Of a stretch of 64,000 nucleotides of DNA, positions 43,716 to 53,078 are shown piece after piece (the first letter of the stretch is position 1; each line of letters begins with the position of its first letter). The notes below the pieces were generated by a model, which saw only the letters and a program-made list of their open reading frames with translations, had not been told where the DNA came from and did no database searches. The stretch is from the NCBI GenBank assembly GCA_038127535.1, contig JAYPHU010000013.1, positions 27,731 to 91,730 on the forward strand. The letters run 5' to 3'. The DNA is from JAYPHU01 sp038127535 (GTDB taxonomy: Bacteria; Pseudomonadota; Alphaproteobacteria; Rhodospirillales; UBA2165). The translations under genes and the position numbers were made by a program.

Positions 43716-45107
43716 TTACCCAGGTGCGGATGGCGACGTGAGAAGCCCATCTACCAGATGCAACAAGGCGTCCTCCACTTCTATGCCCCCTTTGACCACC
43801 GAGTGGCCATTGAGCAGGGTCAACGCCTCGGCCTCGGGTATCGCCCCGACTCTGAAATGGGCCTTAAAAAGCCGCAATAACTCAGGCGAGTTCTCGGGTG
43901 AGAGGAGTTCATTCAACCTCTCCCTACCGAGTTCAGCAAGCGCCTGATCGGTCGGCGCGAACAGGGTGAACGGCCCTTCGAAATGCAGCCACCAGGTTAA
44001 CCGCCCCCGATAGAGGGCATAGGCCAACATCGCGGGCGTCAACGTTAGGCCGTTATCTCGCATGATTTTTATAGCCATGAGCAACTTGCAGCAATTGAGG
44101 ACCGTTCTCATCAACCGCCCGGCGATTCTCTCCGCATTGCGCCACACGGCCTCATCACCCATGTTCTGTCGCCGGCGCACGGGCGCATGCGCAGCACGGA
44201 GGTTCTCAGGCGTTGCATCCCGCATCGCCCAGCTGGCCGCCGTTAGTATTTTCTCACGTCGACCGGTCGGCTTAAAATTCGCGCCCGAATAGCCCTCTGC
44301 ATCAATTCCAACGAGGGCAAGCTCATCGCTATCCTTGCAGTAGTAAACCCGGCTCGGATCGGAGATGGTTGCGTCAACAAGCCCATGATCCAGTGCCTTG
44401 ACCTCGCCAAACTCAAATTTGTCCGGCGCCAAGTAAATTGGGTTATAACAGAATCCATGGCTAAGGACGCCAAGGCCCCGCACCGGCCAGTGCATTCGGA
44501 ACGGGACGCCGTGGATATGGCTGGAGGTCCATGTAACCGCCGCTTCGTAAGAGTGAACATACTTAAGCGCTAGGGCGATGAGCGTGCCGGGCATGATCGC
44601 GCGTGCGCCATTTTCGCTAGGCGCGGCAAGCTCTAAATATCGGGGCATAAAATCTTCGCCGACCACGCGCAGTCCATCGGCCATGATGGCGCGATAGCCT
44701 TGATTCACCCGTGCATCGACGTTCCTCATCACGTCATCAGCCCAAATACAGTCAGGCGGCAGCATCATTGTACCGGCCCCCTCGCGCCGGGCCGCTTCCA
44801 GGGCTTGAATGTAGAATTCAACCGCCTGGAGATACTTATCGCCCGCTCCTAGCTTGTCGATGTGATGGATTCGAGCCGGAACAATTTCCTCAAGTGACTT
44901 CATCAAAGGGGACTGTCTTAGCCGCGCCCCTTCGCGAGGTCCCGTGTAAACATGATACTCAACGGACCGCGCACCGGCTAAATACGGAATGTTCCCCGGC
45001 GCCAGCAGGGTGGGAAGGGTCATCGTCAGAAACCGGTCGATAAATCTTTGTCCCCAGGCAACCGTCACCAAATGAACCGGCCCGTTCTTCGGCGGCTCGC
45101 CCGGCAT
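43716..45107 (-). CDS. Glycosyltransferase-like protein fused to a C-terminal fasciclin (FAS1) domain
   Basis: The 463-residue protein begins with VHLVTVAWGQRFIDRFLTM, with a middle part (DCIWADDVMRNVDARVNQGY, SSHIHGVPFRMHWPVRGLG) of the type seen in glycosyltransferase-like proteins of glycan loci; I do not recognise a catalytic signature. Residues about 378-463 read as a FAS1 domain (GPFTLFAPTDQALAELG, HFRVG, LTLLNGHSV, LLHLVDGLL), usually an extracellular adhesion module. It follows the TPR gene with a one-base overlap (TAATG), so they are coupled. Confidence 0.65.
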   Translation of the reverse strand: MPGEPPKNGPVHLVTVAWGQRFIDRFLTMTLPTLLAPGNIPYLAGARSVEYHVYTGPREGARLRQSPLMKSLEEIVPARIHHIDKLGAGDKYLQAVEFYIQALEAARREGAGTMMLPPDCIWADDVMRNVDARVNQGYRAIMADGLRVVGEDFMPRYLELAAPSENGARAIMPGTLIALALKYVHSYEAAVTWTSSHIHGVPFRMHWPVRGLGVLSHGFCYNPIYLAPDKFEFGEVKALDHGLVDATISDPSRVYYCKDSDELALVGIDAEGYSGANFKPTGRREKILTAASWAMRDATPENLRAAHAPVRRRQNMGDEAVWRNAERIAGRLMRTVLNCCKLLMAIKIMRDNGLTLTPAMLAYALYRGRLTWWLHFEGPFTLFAPTDQALAELGRERLNELLSPENSPELLRLFKAHFRVGAIPEAEALTLLNGHSVVKGGIEVEDALLHLVDGLLTSPSAPG

Positions 45108-46252
45108 TAAAAGTTTATCTCTGTCGAGAAAGTGGGTGATAAACCAATAGCACCGGAAAGAATTTCGCCCGCATGGATACGGTCATTTGAGGCCTCTATG
45201 CATCGGGCTTTAAACCGGCAGGCTTCTACGAAATTTGGGTTTAACGCCAAAGCTGCTTCAATTTCCGGAAGTACCGATTCGTACCTCCCAGTCTCAAATA
45301 GAGCCCTGGCATAATTCATACGCGCAGCTGCCCGCTCCGGCTCCAAATTAACGGCGCACGCATACTCCTCCACGGCCCGGTCCCGATCTCCCATCTCCCA
45401 CAATAGATTGCCGAAATAGTTGCGGGTTTCGGCATCATCAGGCTGGTGACGGATGGCGGCTCGGTAGGCCTTCTCCGCATCGGTTAACAAATCGAGAGAT
45501 GATTCCGCCGGCTCTCCCCCCAAAACGGAAACCTCGAACTCAGCTCGGATTGATTTTAGCGACCAAGCTTTATGCAGCAGATCGCCAAGTCCCTTGAACG
45601 CCCCAGCTAACGCCGGCATCCGGCCAACGACCACATACAGGTGATCAACAACTGATCTTATATGGTTATGTTCTTGCAACGCCACCGCCATGCAATAGTG
45701 CGCGCGTACATCATTTGGGCGGCGGGCCAGTATTTCCTTTCCGGCCTCGATGACGCCGACCGCATCTCCCGCTTGTTGGAGGTCTATAACGGTTGATCCG
45801 TCGGCGGCAAAGTTACTGAGATCATCTGGTGAAAGCGCCTTAGGCATGTCCAATCCCGCTTTGTGCGCCAGAAACGCCTCTATTTTTATAAATTCCTCCG
45901 CTTCCGGGTCGAGCGCTCGCGCCGACACAATGCAGTCATGCGCCCGTTCGTGGTCTCCCGATTGGAGATAAGCCATCGCCAAATCGGCGTAGTACTGAGC
46001 CGTCAAAAAATCGACGGCGACAGCCTTACGAAGGACCGGCAAGGATTCCTGCGTCCGATCACACTGAACCAACATTACCCCAAACGTATTAGCGATTGCC
46101 GCATCGCCGGGCCAAGCCTCATGCAGGTCCCCCACTTCATCGATGGCACGATAACGATTGCCGGCGGAGAATTCGTCAATTGCGCTTTGCAATCTTTCGT
46201 TGGCTTGAGGAAGGTTACCAATCATGGGTGCGTTGATCCGAGGTTGCCGCAA
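45107..46252 (-). CDS. TPR-repeat protein
   Basis: The 381 residues consist almost entirely of tetratricopeptide-type helices, for example YYADLAMAYLQSGDHERAHD, DDAETRNYFGNLLWEMGDRD, and AARMNYARALFETGRYESVL. No enzyme motif or signal peptide was seen. TPR proteins act as scaffolds for glycosyltransferases or export proteins. Coupled to the FAS1-fusion gene downstream, it probably partners that protein. It is divergent from the gene at 46449. Confidence 0.8.
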   Translation of the reverse strand: MRQPRINAPMIGNLPQANERLQSAIDEFSAGNRYRAIDEVGDLHEAWPGDAAIANTFGVMLVQCDRTQESLPVLRKAVAVDFLTAQYYADLAMAYLQSGDHERAHDCIVSARALDPEAEEFIKIEAFLAHKAGLDMPKALSPDDLSNFAADGSTVIDLQQAGDAVGVIEAGKEILARRPNDVRAHYCMAVALQEHNHIRSVVDHLYVVVGRMPALAGAFKGLGDLLHKAWSLKSIRAEFEVSVLGGEPAESSLDLLTDAEKAYRAAIRHQPDDAETRNYFGNLLWEMGDRDRAVEEYACAVNLEPERAAARMNYARALFETGRYESVLPEIEAALALNPNFVEACRFKARCIEASNDRIHAGEILSGAIGLSPTFSTEINF

Positions 46253-46448
46253 TGATCCTATATTACCGCTAAGATTTAGCTAATTGGTTGCTTTGGCAGG
46301 TGGCCGAAATATGTGAGCAAGACGAACGTGTTCAAGCAAAATAGTATCGTTTCACCAAATTTATCTAATCTGATTAATAATTGCTTGAGTAATGTCGGAG
46401 AGATTTTGACCGAATGCCAACAGTTCAAATCCAAGTCAATCGCTAAAC

Positions 46449-47297
46449 ATGAACCGATACAACACTCTGATCGCCACCAGTATTGCCCCTGGCCCACGCA
46501 TTGACGTGCAGCGCCGTGCCGTGGAAAGCTGGCGGGAGGCAGGACTGAACTTTGTCTCCCTCAACAGCCCGGCGGAGATCGAACAGCTCGCGGCTCGCTT
46601 CCCCGATGTGGATTTCATTCCACAGTTTCGTGACGCCCGGTTGGCCGTCGGCAAGCCGGTGATCTACATTAACGATATCCTTCAGCATTTCCGAGACTCC
46701 GGCGCCGACCGTTTCGGCATCATCAATTCAGATATCTTCGTGAACGGCGCAGCGATGGACGTCGTCATAAGCCAATCGGAAAACGTCTTTATCGCCTGTC
46801 CCCGCACGGAGGTGGAAAACTTCGGCGATGCTACCGGGAGCCTGGATCCGATCGGCTATGACGCATTTTTCTTCGCCCGCGCCGCCCTGCCCGTCTGGAA
46901 CGAAACCCAATTTTGTCTGGGTATGCCGTTCTGGGACCACTGGTTTCCCATGATGCCGCTGCTGGCCCGACACACCTGCCTCAAACTGCACTCGCCGGTT
47001 TTCCAACACATTCCGCATCCGGTTTCGCGGGACGACAGCTTTTTCATGTTCAACGATCACTTCGCTGGGCATATGGCCGCCGCCATGCAGGACAATTCGA
47101 TAGGCTTTGGCGATGGTTTCCAGGCGCACAGGTTAGAGAGTTTGCGCGATACGGCTGCGGCAGCCGAAGCTTCTGAGGCCAGCGAGGAGATACGCCTCGA
47201 CGGTTTGAGAGAACTCGCCGCCTATTACGACGAATTGAGCCGCTACACCGTCAAATTCATCGACGAAAAATTCGAGAAAATTGAATCTCCGGCTTAG
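46449..47297 (+). CDS. Putative GT-A-like glycosyltransferase
   Basis: The 282-residue protein shows GIINSDIFVNGAAMDVVI (a DxD-like NSDIF) after a 50-residue N-terminal Rossmann-like part (NTLIATSIAPGPRIDVQRRA, then WREAGLNFVSLN). This arrangement is like GT-A enzymes, but no family can be assigned. It has an A-rich/E-rich tail that suggests a helix. It overlaps the HddA-like gene by four bases tail to tail and is the only plus-strand gene in this part of the locus. Confidence 0.55.
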   Translation: MNRYNTLIATSIAPGPRIDVQRRAVESWREAGLNFVSLNSPAEIEQLAARFPDVDFIPQFRDARLAVGKPVIYINDILQHFRDSGADRFGIINSDIFVNGAAMDVVISQSENVFIACPRTEVENFGDATGSLDPIGYDAFFFARAALPVWNETQFCLGMPFWDHWFPMMPLLARHTCLKLHSPVFQHIPHPVSRDDSFFMFNDHFAGHMAAAMQDNSIGFGDGFQAHRLESLRDTAAAAEASEASEEIRLDGLRELAAYYDELSRYTVKFIDEKFEKIESPA

Positions 47298-48301
47298 TTC
47301 GTGTTGCCATTGTTGTCCGGATCGAACACCACGATCTTGCTACCGCCCGTGTCGAATTCGAAGGATACGTGGATCAAGTCCTTCAACCGTTCACGCACTT
47401 TTTGGCGATCTTCCGGCTTCACCACAAATAGCATGAACCCCCCGCCGCCAGCGCCTAAGAGTTTACCACCCAACGCACCAGCCTCACGCCCGGCCGCGTA
47501 GATTCCGTCCACCGCCGGGGTCGTCACCCCGTCGGCCAATTCCCGTTTCAGGGTCCAGGCCTCGTGCATCATACTGCCGATCTCTTCGACCACATCGCCA
47601 CCGCCCGATAGAATGCTGGTCACCTCGTCAGCCAGTTCGCCCAGGGTCGTCAGTTCTTTTTGCTTTCTACCGAAATTGTCGATCTGTTTTTGCGCAATCT
47701 GCGAGGCGTAACGGGAGAAGCCCGTGAAAAACAACATGAGCGAACCCTGCAGCGCCTTTTTGTTATCCGGCTTCATGATCAGCGGCTGAACATCGAACGT
47801 ATCGTCGCGATTGAAGTCTAACCGGTTAAGGCCGCCATAGGCGGCCCAAATTTGATCCTGACTGCCCACGGCCTCCTTCATGACATCTTGCTCAATCCGG
47901 ATGGCTTCCTTGGCCAGGTCTTCCTTGGAGACCATGCGCCCATTGAGCGCGTTCAGCGCGTTCAGCAACCCCACGGAGAAAGAAGAACTGCTGCCCAATC
48001 CCGACCGGGCTGGCAAATCGGCGTTGTAGGAAATCTCCAACCCTTTATCGAAGTTCATCTCGCCCAAGATGGCCCGCACCGCCGGGTGGCGAATTTCATC
48101 AACGTCGTTCACCAGTTCGATATTCGACCAGACCACCCGGTGTTTGTGCTCAAAGAACGGCGGCAGATAGCGGACGCTGAGATAACAGTATTTGTCGATG
48201 GTTGCGCCGATCACGGTCCCGCCGTTTTCGCGGTACCAAGCCGGGTAGTCTGTCCCGCCGCCAAACAGCGACATGCGAAAGGGGGTTTTGCTGATGATCA
48301 T
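47294..48301 (-). CDS. hddA: GHMP kinase, HddA-like heptose 7-phosphate kinase
   Basis: The 335-residue protein has the GHMP substrate start KTPFRMSLFGGGTDYPAWY, the ATP-binding loop DLPARSGLGSSSSFSVGLLN and the C-terminal LLGAGGGGFMLFVVKPEDR. It matches D-glycero-alpha-D-manno-heptose 7-phosphate kinases, which make the 1,7-bisphosphate on the path to GDP-heptose. Fucokinase-type alternatives exist. It is followed by the next gene's coding start via an ATGA overlap, in the order hddA-hddC of known clusters. gmhA and gmhB are not in the window. Confidence 0.82.
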   Translation of the reverse strand: MIISKTPFRMSLFGGGTDYPAWYRENGGTVIGATIDKYCYLSVRYLPPFFEHKHRVVWSNIELVNDVDEIRHPAVRAILGEMNFDKGLEISYNADLPARSGLGSSSSFSVGLLNALNALNGRMVSKEDLAKEAIRIEQDVMKEAVGSQDQIWAAYGGLNRLDFNRDDTFDVQPLIMKPDNKKALQGSLMLFFTGFSRYASQIAQKQIDNFGRKQKELTTLGELADEVTSILSGGGDVVEEIGSMMHEAWTLKRELADGVTTPAVDGIYAAGREAGALGGKLLGAGGGGFMLFVVKPEDRQKVRERLKDLIHVSFEFDTGGSKIVVFDPDNNGNTN

Positions 48302-49038
48302 GCGGTCACATTCTTTCGTTCGGTCATGTACGGGGCCAACACGGACGGTGCACGCGCGTAGTCTTCCGGCGTCCCGATATCCAAAAACGTATACTTCCCC
48401 TTGAACCCGTGAAGCGTGCCGGCGGGCGCTATTTGAAACACATCTCGTTCCAATGACGGCCCGTCCACCGCGACGATCCGGTCCAGCATAACTTGGCCGA
48501 ACAGATAGATGCCGGCATTGATATAACCGGGCTCACTCGCATCGTTTTTTTCCCGGAAGGCGGTAATGGCTCCATTGTCATCCACGTTCACCGAGCCATA
48601 GCGCCCTGAATCGGTTACATGAGTGCAGAGAAGCGAGGCCTCTGCGCCGGAACCTTCATAGCCCGCTAAAAACTCAGCCAGCGGCGCATCGACGAAGCTG
48701 TCGCCGTTCATGATCATCACCGTCTCGCTCTGCAACGACGGCCTGACATTGCGGATTGCACCTGCGGTGCCTAAGGGCTCGCCTTCGCGAACCATGTCGA
48801 TCAAAAGTCCATCTATCCGGCAATTAGCGGCGAAGGCTTCGATCTGTTCCGCCTTATGTCCGATGCTAAGAATCACCCGCCGTACACAAAAACCCGCCAG
48901 CCAGTTGAGCTGAAACTCCAGGAACGGCCGATCGTCGACAAGCGCCAGAACCTTGGGACGGTCCGACACCACGCCGGCCAGCCGGGTCCCAAGGCCTCCT
49001 GCCAGGATCACGACATCGATGTCAGCAAGCTTGGTCAT
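48298..49038 (-). CDS. hddC: Sugar 1-phosphate nucleotidyltransferase, HddC-like
   Basis: The 246-residue protein holds VVILAGGLGTRLAGVVSDRP and the lysine PKVLALVDDRPFLEFQLNWL, the nucleotide and sugar phosphate sites of GT-A-type nucleotidyltransferases. The C-terminal phrase KYTFLDIGTPEDYARA is also typical. With the HddA-like kinase it would make GDP-D-glycero-alpha-D-manno-heptose; a UTP- or CTP-using relative cannot be excluded. It is 8 bases downstream of the SDR gene. Confidence 0.82.
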   Translation of the reverse strand: MTKLADIDVVILAGGLGTRLAGVVSDRPKVLALVDDRPFLEFQLNWLAGFCVRRVILSIGHKAEQIEAFAANCRIDGLLIDMVREGEPLGTAGAIRNVRPSLQSETVMIMNGDSFVDAPLAEFLAGYEGSGAEASLLCTHVTDSGRYGSVNVDDNGAITAFREKNDASEPGYINAGIYLFGQVMLDRIVAVDGPSLERDVFQIAPAGTLHGFKGKYTFLDIGTPEDYARAPSVLAPYMTERKNVTA

Positions 49039-49046
49039 TCGGCTCC

Positions 49047-49991
49047 TTAAATATTCCCGTACACCCGGTTGCGGATCATCTGATAGCCCTTGATCAGCTC
49101 CGCAATGCCGACATTAAGGGAATGCTCCGGCTTGTAGCCCGTCGCCTCGATCTTCTCGTTAGAGACAATGTAATCCCGCTTGTCCGGATCTTCGCCAATA
49201 GGGGCTTCGAGGAACACAAAGCCGGGCAGATGCTCCTCGATCTTCTCGCAGAGCTCCCACTTCGAGAGGTTCGCATCGGACAGGCCCACGTTATAGGCCT
49301 CCCCCTTCATTGTATCGAAATTGTTGATGGCGTGCATGAAGGCGTTGGTCACATCCCGCACGTGGATGTAGTTCCGCTTGAAATGGCTTTCGAACAGGAC
49401 CACCGCCCGGTCATTCACCGCGCGATAGACAAAATCGTTCACCAGCAGATCAAGCCGCATCCTGGGCGCCATACCGAACACGGTCGCGAGGCGCAGGCTG
49501 ATCCCGTTTTCCCTGGCCAGCACCAACTGCTCCGCCTTGACCTTAGTGGTACCGTAGAGCGTGATCGGATTGAGCGGCGACTCCTCGGTGCAGAACTTGC
49601 CGGACTCGCCGATGCCATAGCCGGAATTGGTAATCGGCATGATCACCCGTTGATCCTTGCCCAGGAACCCCAGCAGCATCTCCACCGCGTCCCGGTTGAT
49701 CGAAGTCGCTCCCAGCGGATCCTTCGCACACAACGGCGCGCCGACCAGCGCGGCCAACGGAATCACCACATCCGCTTTCTTGGCCAACGGTTCGACCATC
49801 GCTTTGTCCCGCGCATCGCCGCGCAGCAGCTCAAAGTTCGGATCGGCGCACACGTGGGCGAGGCTATTCTGGTCGAACATGAAACTGTCGAGAACGGTGA
49901 CGCTATGGCCCTTGCTCAGGAGTTCCGGCACCAGGATGGAGCCCAAATAGCCGGCCCCGCCGGTCACCAAAACATTTAATTTATCGGCCAT
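49047..49991 (-). CDS. NAD(P)-dependent nucleotide-sugar epimerase/dehydratase
   Basis: The 314 residues have VTGGAGYLGSILVPELLSKG, an active-site block ITNSGYGIGESGKFC and VRDVTNAFMHAINNFDTMKG. The Tyr-x3-Lys pair is TLYGTTKVKAEQL. Its relative is the SDR at 38093. Lying between HddC and the ColD-like dehydratase, it may act on GDP-heptose or on the 4-keto sugar; the specific epimerisation or reduction is unknown. Confidence 0.85.
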   Translation of the reverse strand: MADKLNVLVTGGAGYLGSILVPELLSKGHSVTVLDSFMFDQNSLAHVCADPNFELLRGDARDKAMVEPLAKKADVVIPLAALVGAPLCAKDPLGATSINRDAVEMLLGFLGKDQRVIMPITNSGYGIGESGKFCTEESPLNPITLYGTTKVKAEQLVLARENGISLRLATVFGMAPRMRLDLLVNDFVYRAVNDRAVVLFESHFKRNYIHVRDVTNAFMHAINNFDTMKGEAYNVGLSDANLSKWELCEKIEEHLPGFVFLEAPIGEDPDKRDYIVSNEKIEATGYKPEHSLNVGIAELIKGYQMIRNRVYGNI

Positions 49992-50010
49992 GCGTGTCCT
50001 CTTCTCTATT

Positions 50011-51180
50011 CTATTGGCAAGCTTGATCCAGAACCGCGCGGAACTTGGTGATCTGCTCGGTCAGGTCGAACGGATGGTTGCCTACAAAAAATCCGAAATC
50101 GTGGGCAGTGTTGCCGTTGGTCATCTCGCCCACCAGCTCATAGTCGAAATACTTGATCGCATCGTGCCGCGGAAAGCAGCCGCCGGTGATGATGCGGAAG
50201 CCGATATCGGCGTCTTTTAGCGCCTGCATGACGACCGCCCGATCGAAGCCCTTATCGGGGTTCAAAATTACCGTGAAACAAAAGCTCGACGATTTGCCGT
50301 TTTCCCGCTGGATGATGAACCGGTCGTCGCCGGCAAAGGCATCCTGGAAAGCGGCCAGGTTTTTACGTCGGGCCTCGGTCAGGGACGGTAGTTTCTTGAG
50401 CTGTTCAATCCCCACGGCCGCGTTGATCTCCTGGGGCCGGACATTGTAGCCCGGCAGGATGAAGCGGTAGGCTTCGAAAAAGTCATCGTCCCGGGGCTCA
50501 TACAAAGACGTTCCTTCGGACAGATCCCGCGTCCAGCCATGGGCGCGGATCGAGCGCGCCAGATCATTGATCTCCGGATCATCGGTGATCAGCATCCCGC
50601 CTTCGATGGTCGAGATGTGGTGGGAGAAAAATGACGAGAACGTGCCGATATCGCCGAAAGTCCCAGTCTTTTGACCGTTGAGCTCCGCGTCCATGGACTC
50701 GCAATTATCTTCGAAGAAAATCAGGCCATGCTTGTCGGCAAAGGTACGCATCATGTCGAGCGCCGCCGGGTTGCCGAGGATGCTCACACCGACGATCATG
50801 CGAGTTTTTGGGGTCAACGCCTCTTCCAGCCGGCTAGCATCCATATTAAGCGTGTCCAGCTCCACATCGACGAAGCGCAATTTCAACCCGTATTGCTGCA
50901 GCGGATGGAACGTCGTGCTCCAGGAGATCGCGGGAACAATCACTTCGTCGCCGGGCTTCAGGGGCTGGTCCGCCCGATAGCAAAGCGCGGCAACGCCAAC
51001 CAAATTAGCCGACGAGCCGGAATTAACCATCACCGCATACTTGGTACCGAAATACTTGGCGAAAGCCATTTCGAACTCGGCGACCTTGGGGCCCATGGTG
51101 AGCCTGCCGGAATCGATGACAGACTGGATGGCGGCCTTTTCCTCCGGGCCCCAGGTATCGGCGGCGAGATCATAGAACAT
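50011..51180 (-). CDS. ColD/RfbH-type PLP-dependent sugar 3-dehydratase
   Basis: The 389-residue protein is an aspartate-aminotransferase-fold enzyme with SGRLTMGPKVAEFE, FFEDNCESMDA (Asp158 for the PLP nitrogen) and IRAHGWTRDL. In ordinary sugar aminotransferases a Lys here carries PLP. In this protein the site reads SSFFSHHISTIEGG, His187-His188 in place of Lys, as in ColD and RfbH, which remove the C-3 hydroxyl to make 3-deoxy-4-keto sugars. Its length matches ColD (388 residues) rather than the longer iron-sulfur RfbH. It lies 10 bases upstream in frame order of another SDR and adjoins the heptose genes. Confidence 0.85.
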   Translation of the reverse strand: MFYDLAADTWGPEEKAAIQSVIDSGRLTMGPKVAEFEMAFAKYFGTKYAVMVNSGSSANLVGVAALCYRADQPLKPGDEVIVPAISWSTTFHPLQQYGLKLRFVDVELDTLNMDASRLEEALTPKTRMIVGVSILGNPAALDMMRTFADKHGLIFFEDNCESMDAELNGQKTGTFGDIGTFSSFFSHHISTIEGGMLITDDPEINDLARSIRAHGWTRDLSEGTSLYEPRDDDFFEAYRFILPGYNVRPQEINAAVGIEQLKKLPSLTEARRKNLAAFQDAFAGDDRFIIQRENGKSSSFCFTVILNPDKGFDRAVVMQALKDADIGFRIITGGCFPRHDAIKYFDYELVGEMTNGNTAHDFGFFVGNHPFDLTEQITKFRAVLDQACQ

Positions 51181-51190
51181 TCGTGGCAGC

Positions 51191-52117
51191 CTACTCGCTG
51201 AACTTCTCGGGCACGGGGGCGGGTTTCACCACGCCCTCCTCCTGGAGCTCATGATGGACGTGGTTGAAGCATTCTAGTAGCCCCTGGCCGAAATCAATGC
51301 CGGGATTATTGACCAGCTTCACCCCGATTGTGGGCGAGAAGGAGTACGGGGTCAGGACATAGTGCCCCTTATAATCCTCGTCCAACATCTCGATTTCCAC
51401 GTCGCCGTTCATCATTTCCCGGATGAGGCCCAGGAGATCGGCATATTTGTAGCGCTCCACACCGGTCAGAATGACATTCTGCTTGATGTATTGCGGGTCC
51501 TCTAGGATATCGACGCTCAGCTTGCCGGCGTCGCGGCCGTGGATGTATTCCCGCTCTTCCGATCCATCGCCCGGGAACACGATCTTCTTGTTCATCAGCG
51601 CCTGGCGGATAATCCGGTAAATACGGTTGTTCGAATCACCGCGTTCACCATAGACCGAGCCGTAACGGACGATCGTATAGCCGAAATCATATTGCTCGCC
51701 GTACTGCTCGACAATCAATTCCGACGATTTCTTAGAGACGCCGTAAAAGGCGCCCTTGCGGGAAAAGACATAGACCGAACTGGCGTAGAGGAACCGCTTC
51801 ACATTGTGGCGGCGGCAGGCCTCCAGCACGTTCAAATTGCCCATGACGTTCAGATTGACCGTTTCCACAGGCTTATCGATAGAGTCGTTGAGATCGGCCA
51901 GACCGGCGAAGTTGTAGACCGCGTCCATGCCCTCAACTGCGCTAAGAACAGCGGCGGAGGCCATGATGTTGCCGATGATCATCTTGGCCGAACCGTTGAC
52001 GTAGGGAGAGGCGTGAAGATCGAAGACGCTGACCTCATGGCCGCGCTTGATTAACTCATCGACGACGTAGGAGCCGAGGAACCCGGCGCCACCTAAAACC
52101 AACACTTTCATGGCCAA
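51191..52117 (-). CDS. NAD(P)-dependent nucleotide-sugar epimerase/dehydratase
   Basis: The 308 residues show KVLVLGGAGFLGSYVVDELI, FNFAGLADLNDSIDKPV in the form NFAGLADLNDSID, YASSVYVFSRKGAFYGVSKK with the catalytic Tyr-Gly-Val-Ser-Lys pair, and YTIVRYGSVYGERGDSNNR. Reduction or epimerisation of the 3-deoxy-4-keto sugar from the ColD-like enzyme would fit, as ColC does in colitose synthesis. That pairing is an inference from adjacency. Confidence 0.85.
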   Translation of the reverse strand: MAMKVLVLGGAGFLGSYVVDELIKRGHEVSVFDLHASPYVNGSAKMIIGNIMASAAVLSAVEGMDAVYNFAGLADLNDSIDKPVETVNLNVMGNLNVLEACRRHNVKRFLYASSVYVFSRKGAFYGVSKKSSELIVEQYGEQYDFGYTIVRYGSVYGERGDSNNRIYRIIRQALMNKKIVFPGDGSEEREYIHGRDAGKLSVDILEDPQYIKQNVILTGVERYKYADLLGLIREMMNGDVEIEMLDEDYKGHYVLTPYSFSPTIGVKLVNNPGIDFGQGLLECFNHVHHELQEEGVVKPAPVPEKFSE

Positions 52118-52140
52118 TACCTCATCTCAATTATGCGTCT

Positions 52141-53073
52141 TTACCCATTGAAATAATTATCTAAATGACCAATCGCCGAGCGCCCCATGGCGAGAATGGA
52201 CTCCGCCGACGAGCCACCTGTGTGGGGCGTGCAAATCAGGTTTGGTAGAGCCAAAAACTCCTTGTCGTCGCACGGCTCCTCCTCAAACACATCCAGCGCC
52301 GCGCCGGCAATTATGTTGTCTTGCAGAGCCGACTTGAGGGCCACCTGCTCGACAATCGGGCCGCGGGCGACATTCAACAAATACGCCGTCGGTTTCATCA
52401 TCGCCAAGGTTTCGGCATTGATCAAATGACGGGTAGTGTCATCCAGCGGCGTGTGTACGGTGACAATGTCCGATTGCGTGAACAGCTCCTTCTTCGACAC
52501 TTCCGTGACACCGGCTTCGGCGTAATAGGCCGACTGATCGATCACGTCATTGACCAGAATTTCGCAGCCGAAAGGCTTCAATAGCGAGACAACTTCCTTA
52601 CCGATAAAGCCGACGCCGATGATGCCAACGGTTTTACCGCTGAGATCAAACCCGCCGATCTTGTTCCAGTCATCACCGTCGCGCAAATTCCACGCGGAGA
52701 GAAACACGTGCCGCGCCAGACCCGTCATATAGCAGATCGCCATTTCTGCTACGCCCCGGCGATTCACGCCACCGGTCCAGCCGATCTTCACCTGTCGGTC
52801 GGCACACGCCTGCTGATCCACATTGTCCAGCCCGACGCCGTACTTGGCGACGATCTGCAGCCCGGAACAGCGGTCCAACACAGACGCGGTAATGAGCTCC
52901 AGACCGACGACAGCCCCGTCGGCGCCCTGAAAATAGTCGGCGACCGTGTCTTCGGTATAAATCACACCGTTTTCATTGAATTCCGTGTTGGGAAACTTCT
53001 CCAGCAACTCCGCCCTCAGCACCGGATGGGCTGAAAAACTCTTGGAGGTGACCTTGATGACGGGATCGGCCAT
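52141..53073 (-). CDS. D-isomer-specific 2-hydroxyacid dehydrogenase
   Basis: The 310 residues contain the NAD motif GKTVGIIGVGFIGKEVVSLL, the substrate/catalytic blocks VNVARGPIVEQ in the form LLNVARGPIVEQ, and the catalytic His near ICTPHTGGSSAESI. It reduces 2-oxo acids or oxidises 2-hydroxy acids, as 3-phosphoglycerate dehydrogenase does; the substrate is unclear. It is 5 bases downstream of the split transketolase pair 2 and could supply or remove a 2-oxo acid for the sugar pathway. Confidence 0.85.
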   Translation of the reverse strand: MADPVIKVTSKSFSAHPVLRAELLEKFPNTEFNENGVIYTEDTVADYFQGADGAVVGLELITASVLDRCSGLQIVAKYGVGLDNVDQQACADRQVKIGWTGGVNRRGVAEMAICYMTGLARHVFLSAWNLRDGDDWNKIGGFDLSGKTVGIIGVGFIGKEVVSLLKPFGCEILVNDVIDQSAYYAEAGVTEVSKKELFTQSDIVTVHTPLDDTTRHLINAETLAMMKPTAYLLNVARGPIVEQVALKSALQDNIIAGAALDVFEEEPCDDKEFLALPNLICTPHTGGSSAESILAMGRSAIGHLDNYFNG

Positions 53074-53078
53074 ACGGT

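Noticed and set aside
50011..51180. Ordinary sugar aminotransferase (DegT/DnrJ family)
   Set aside because: The PLP-binding lysine is missing; His-His at this place indicates a ColD/RfbH-type dehydratase.
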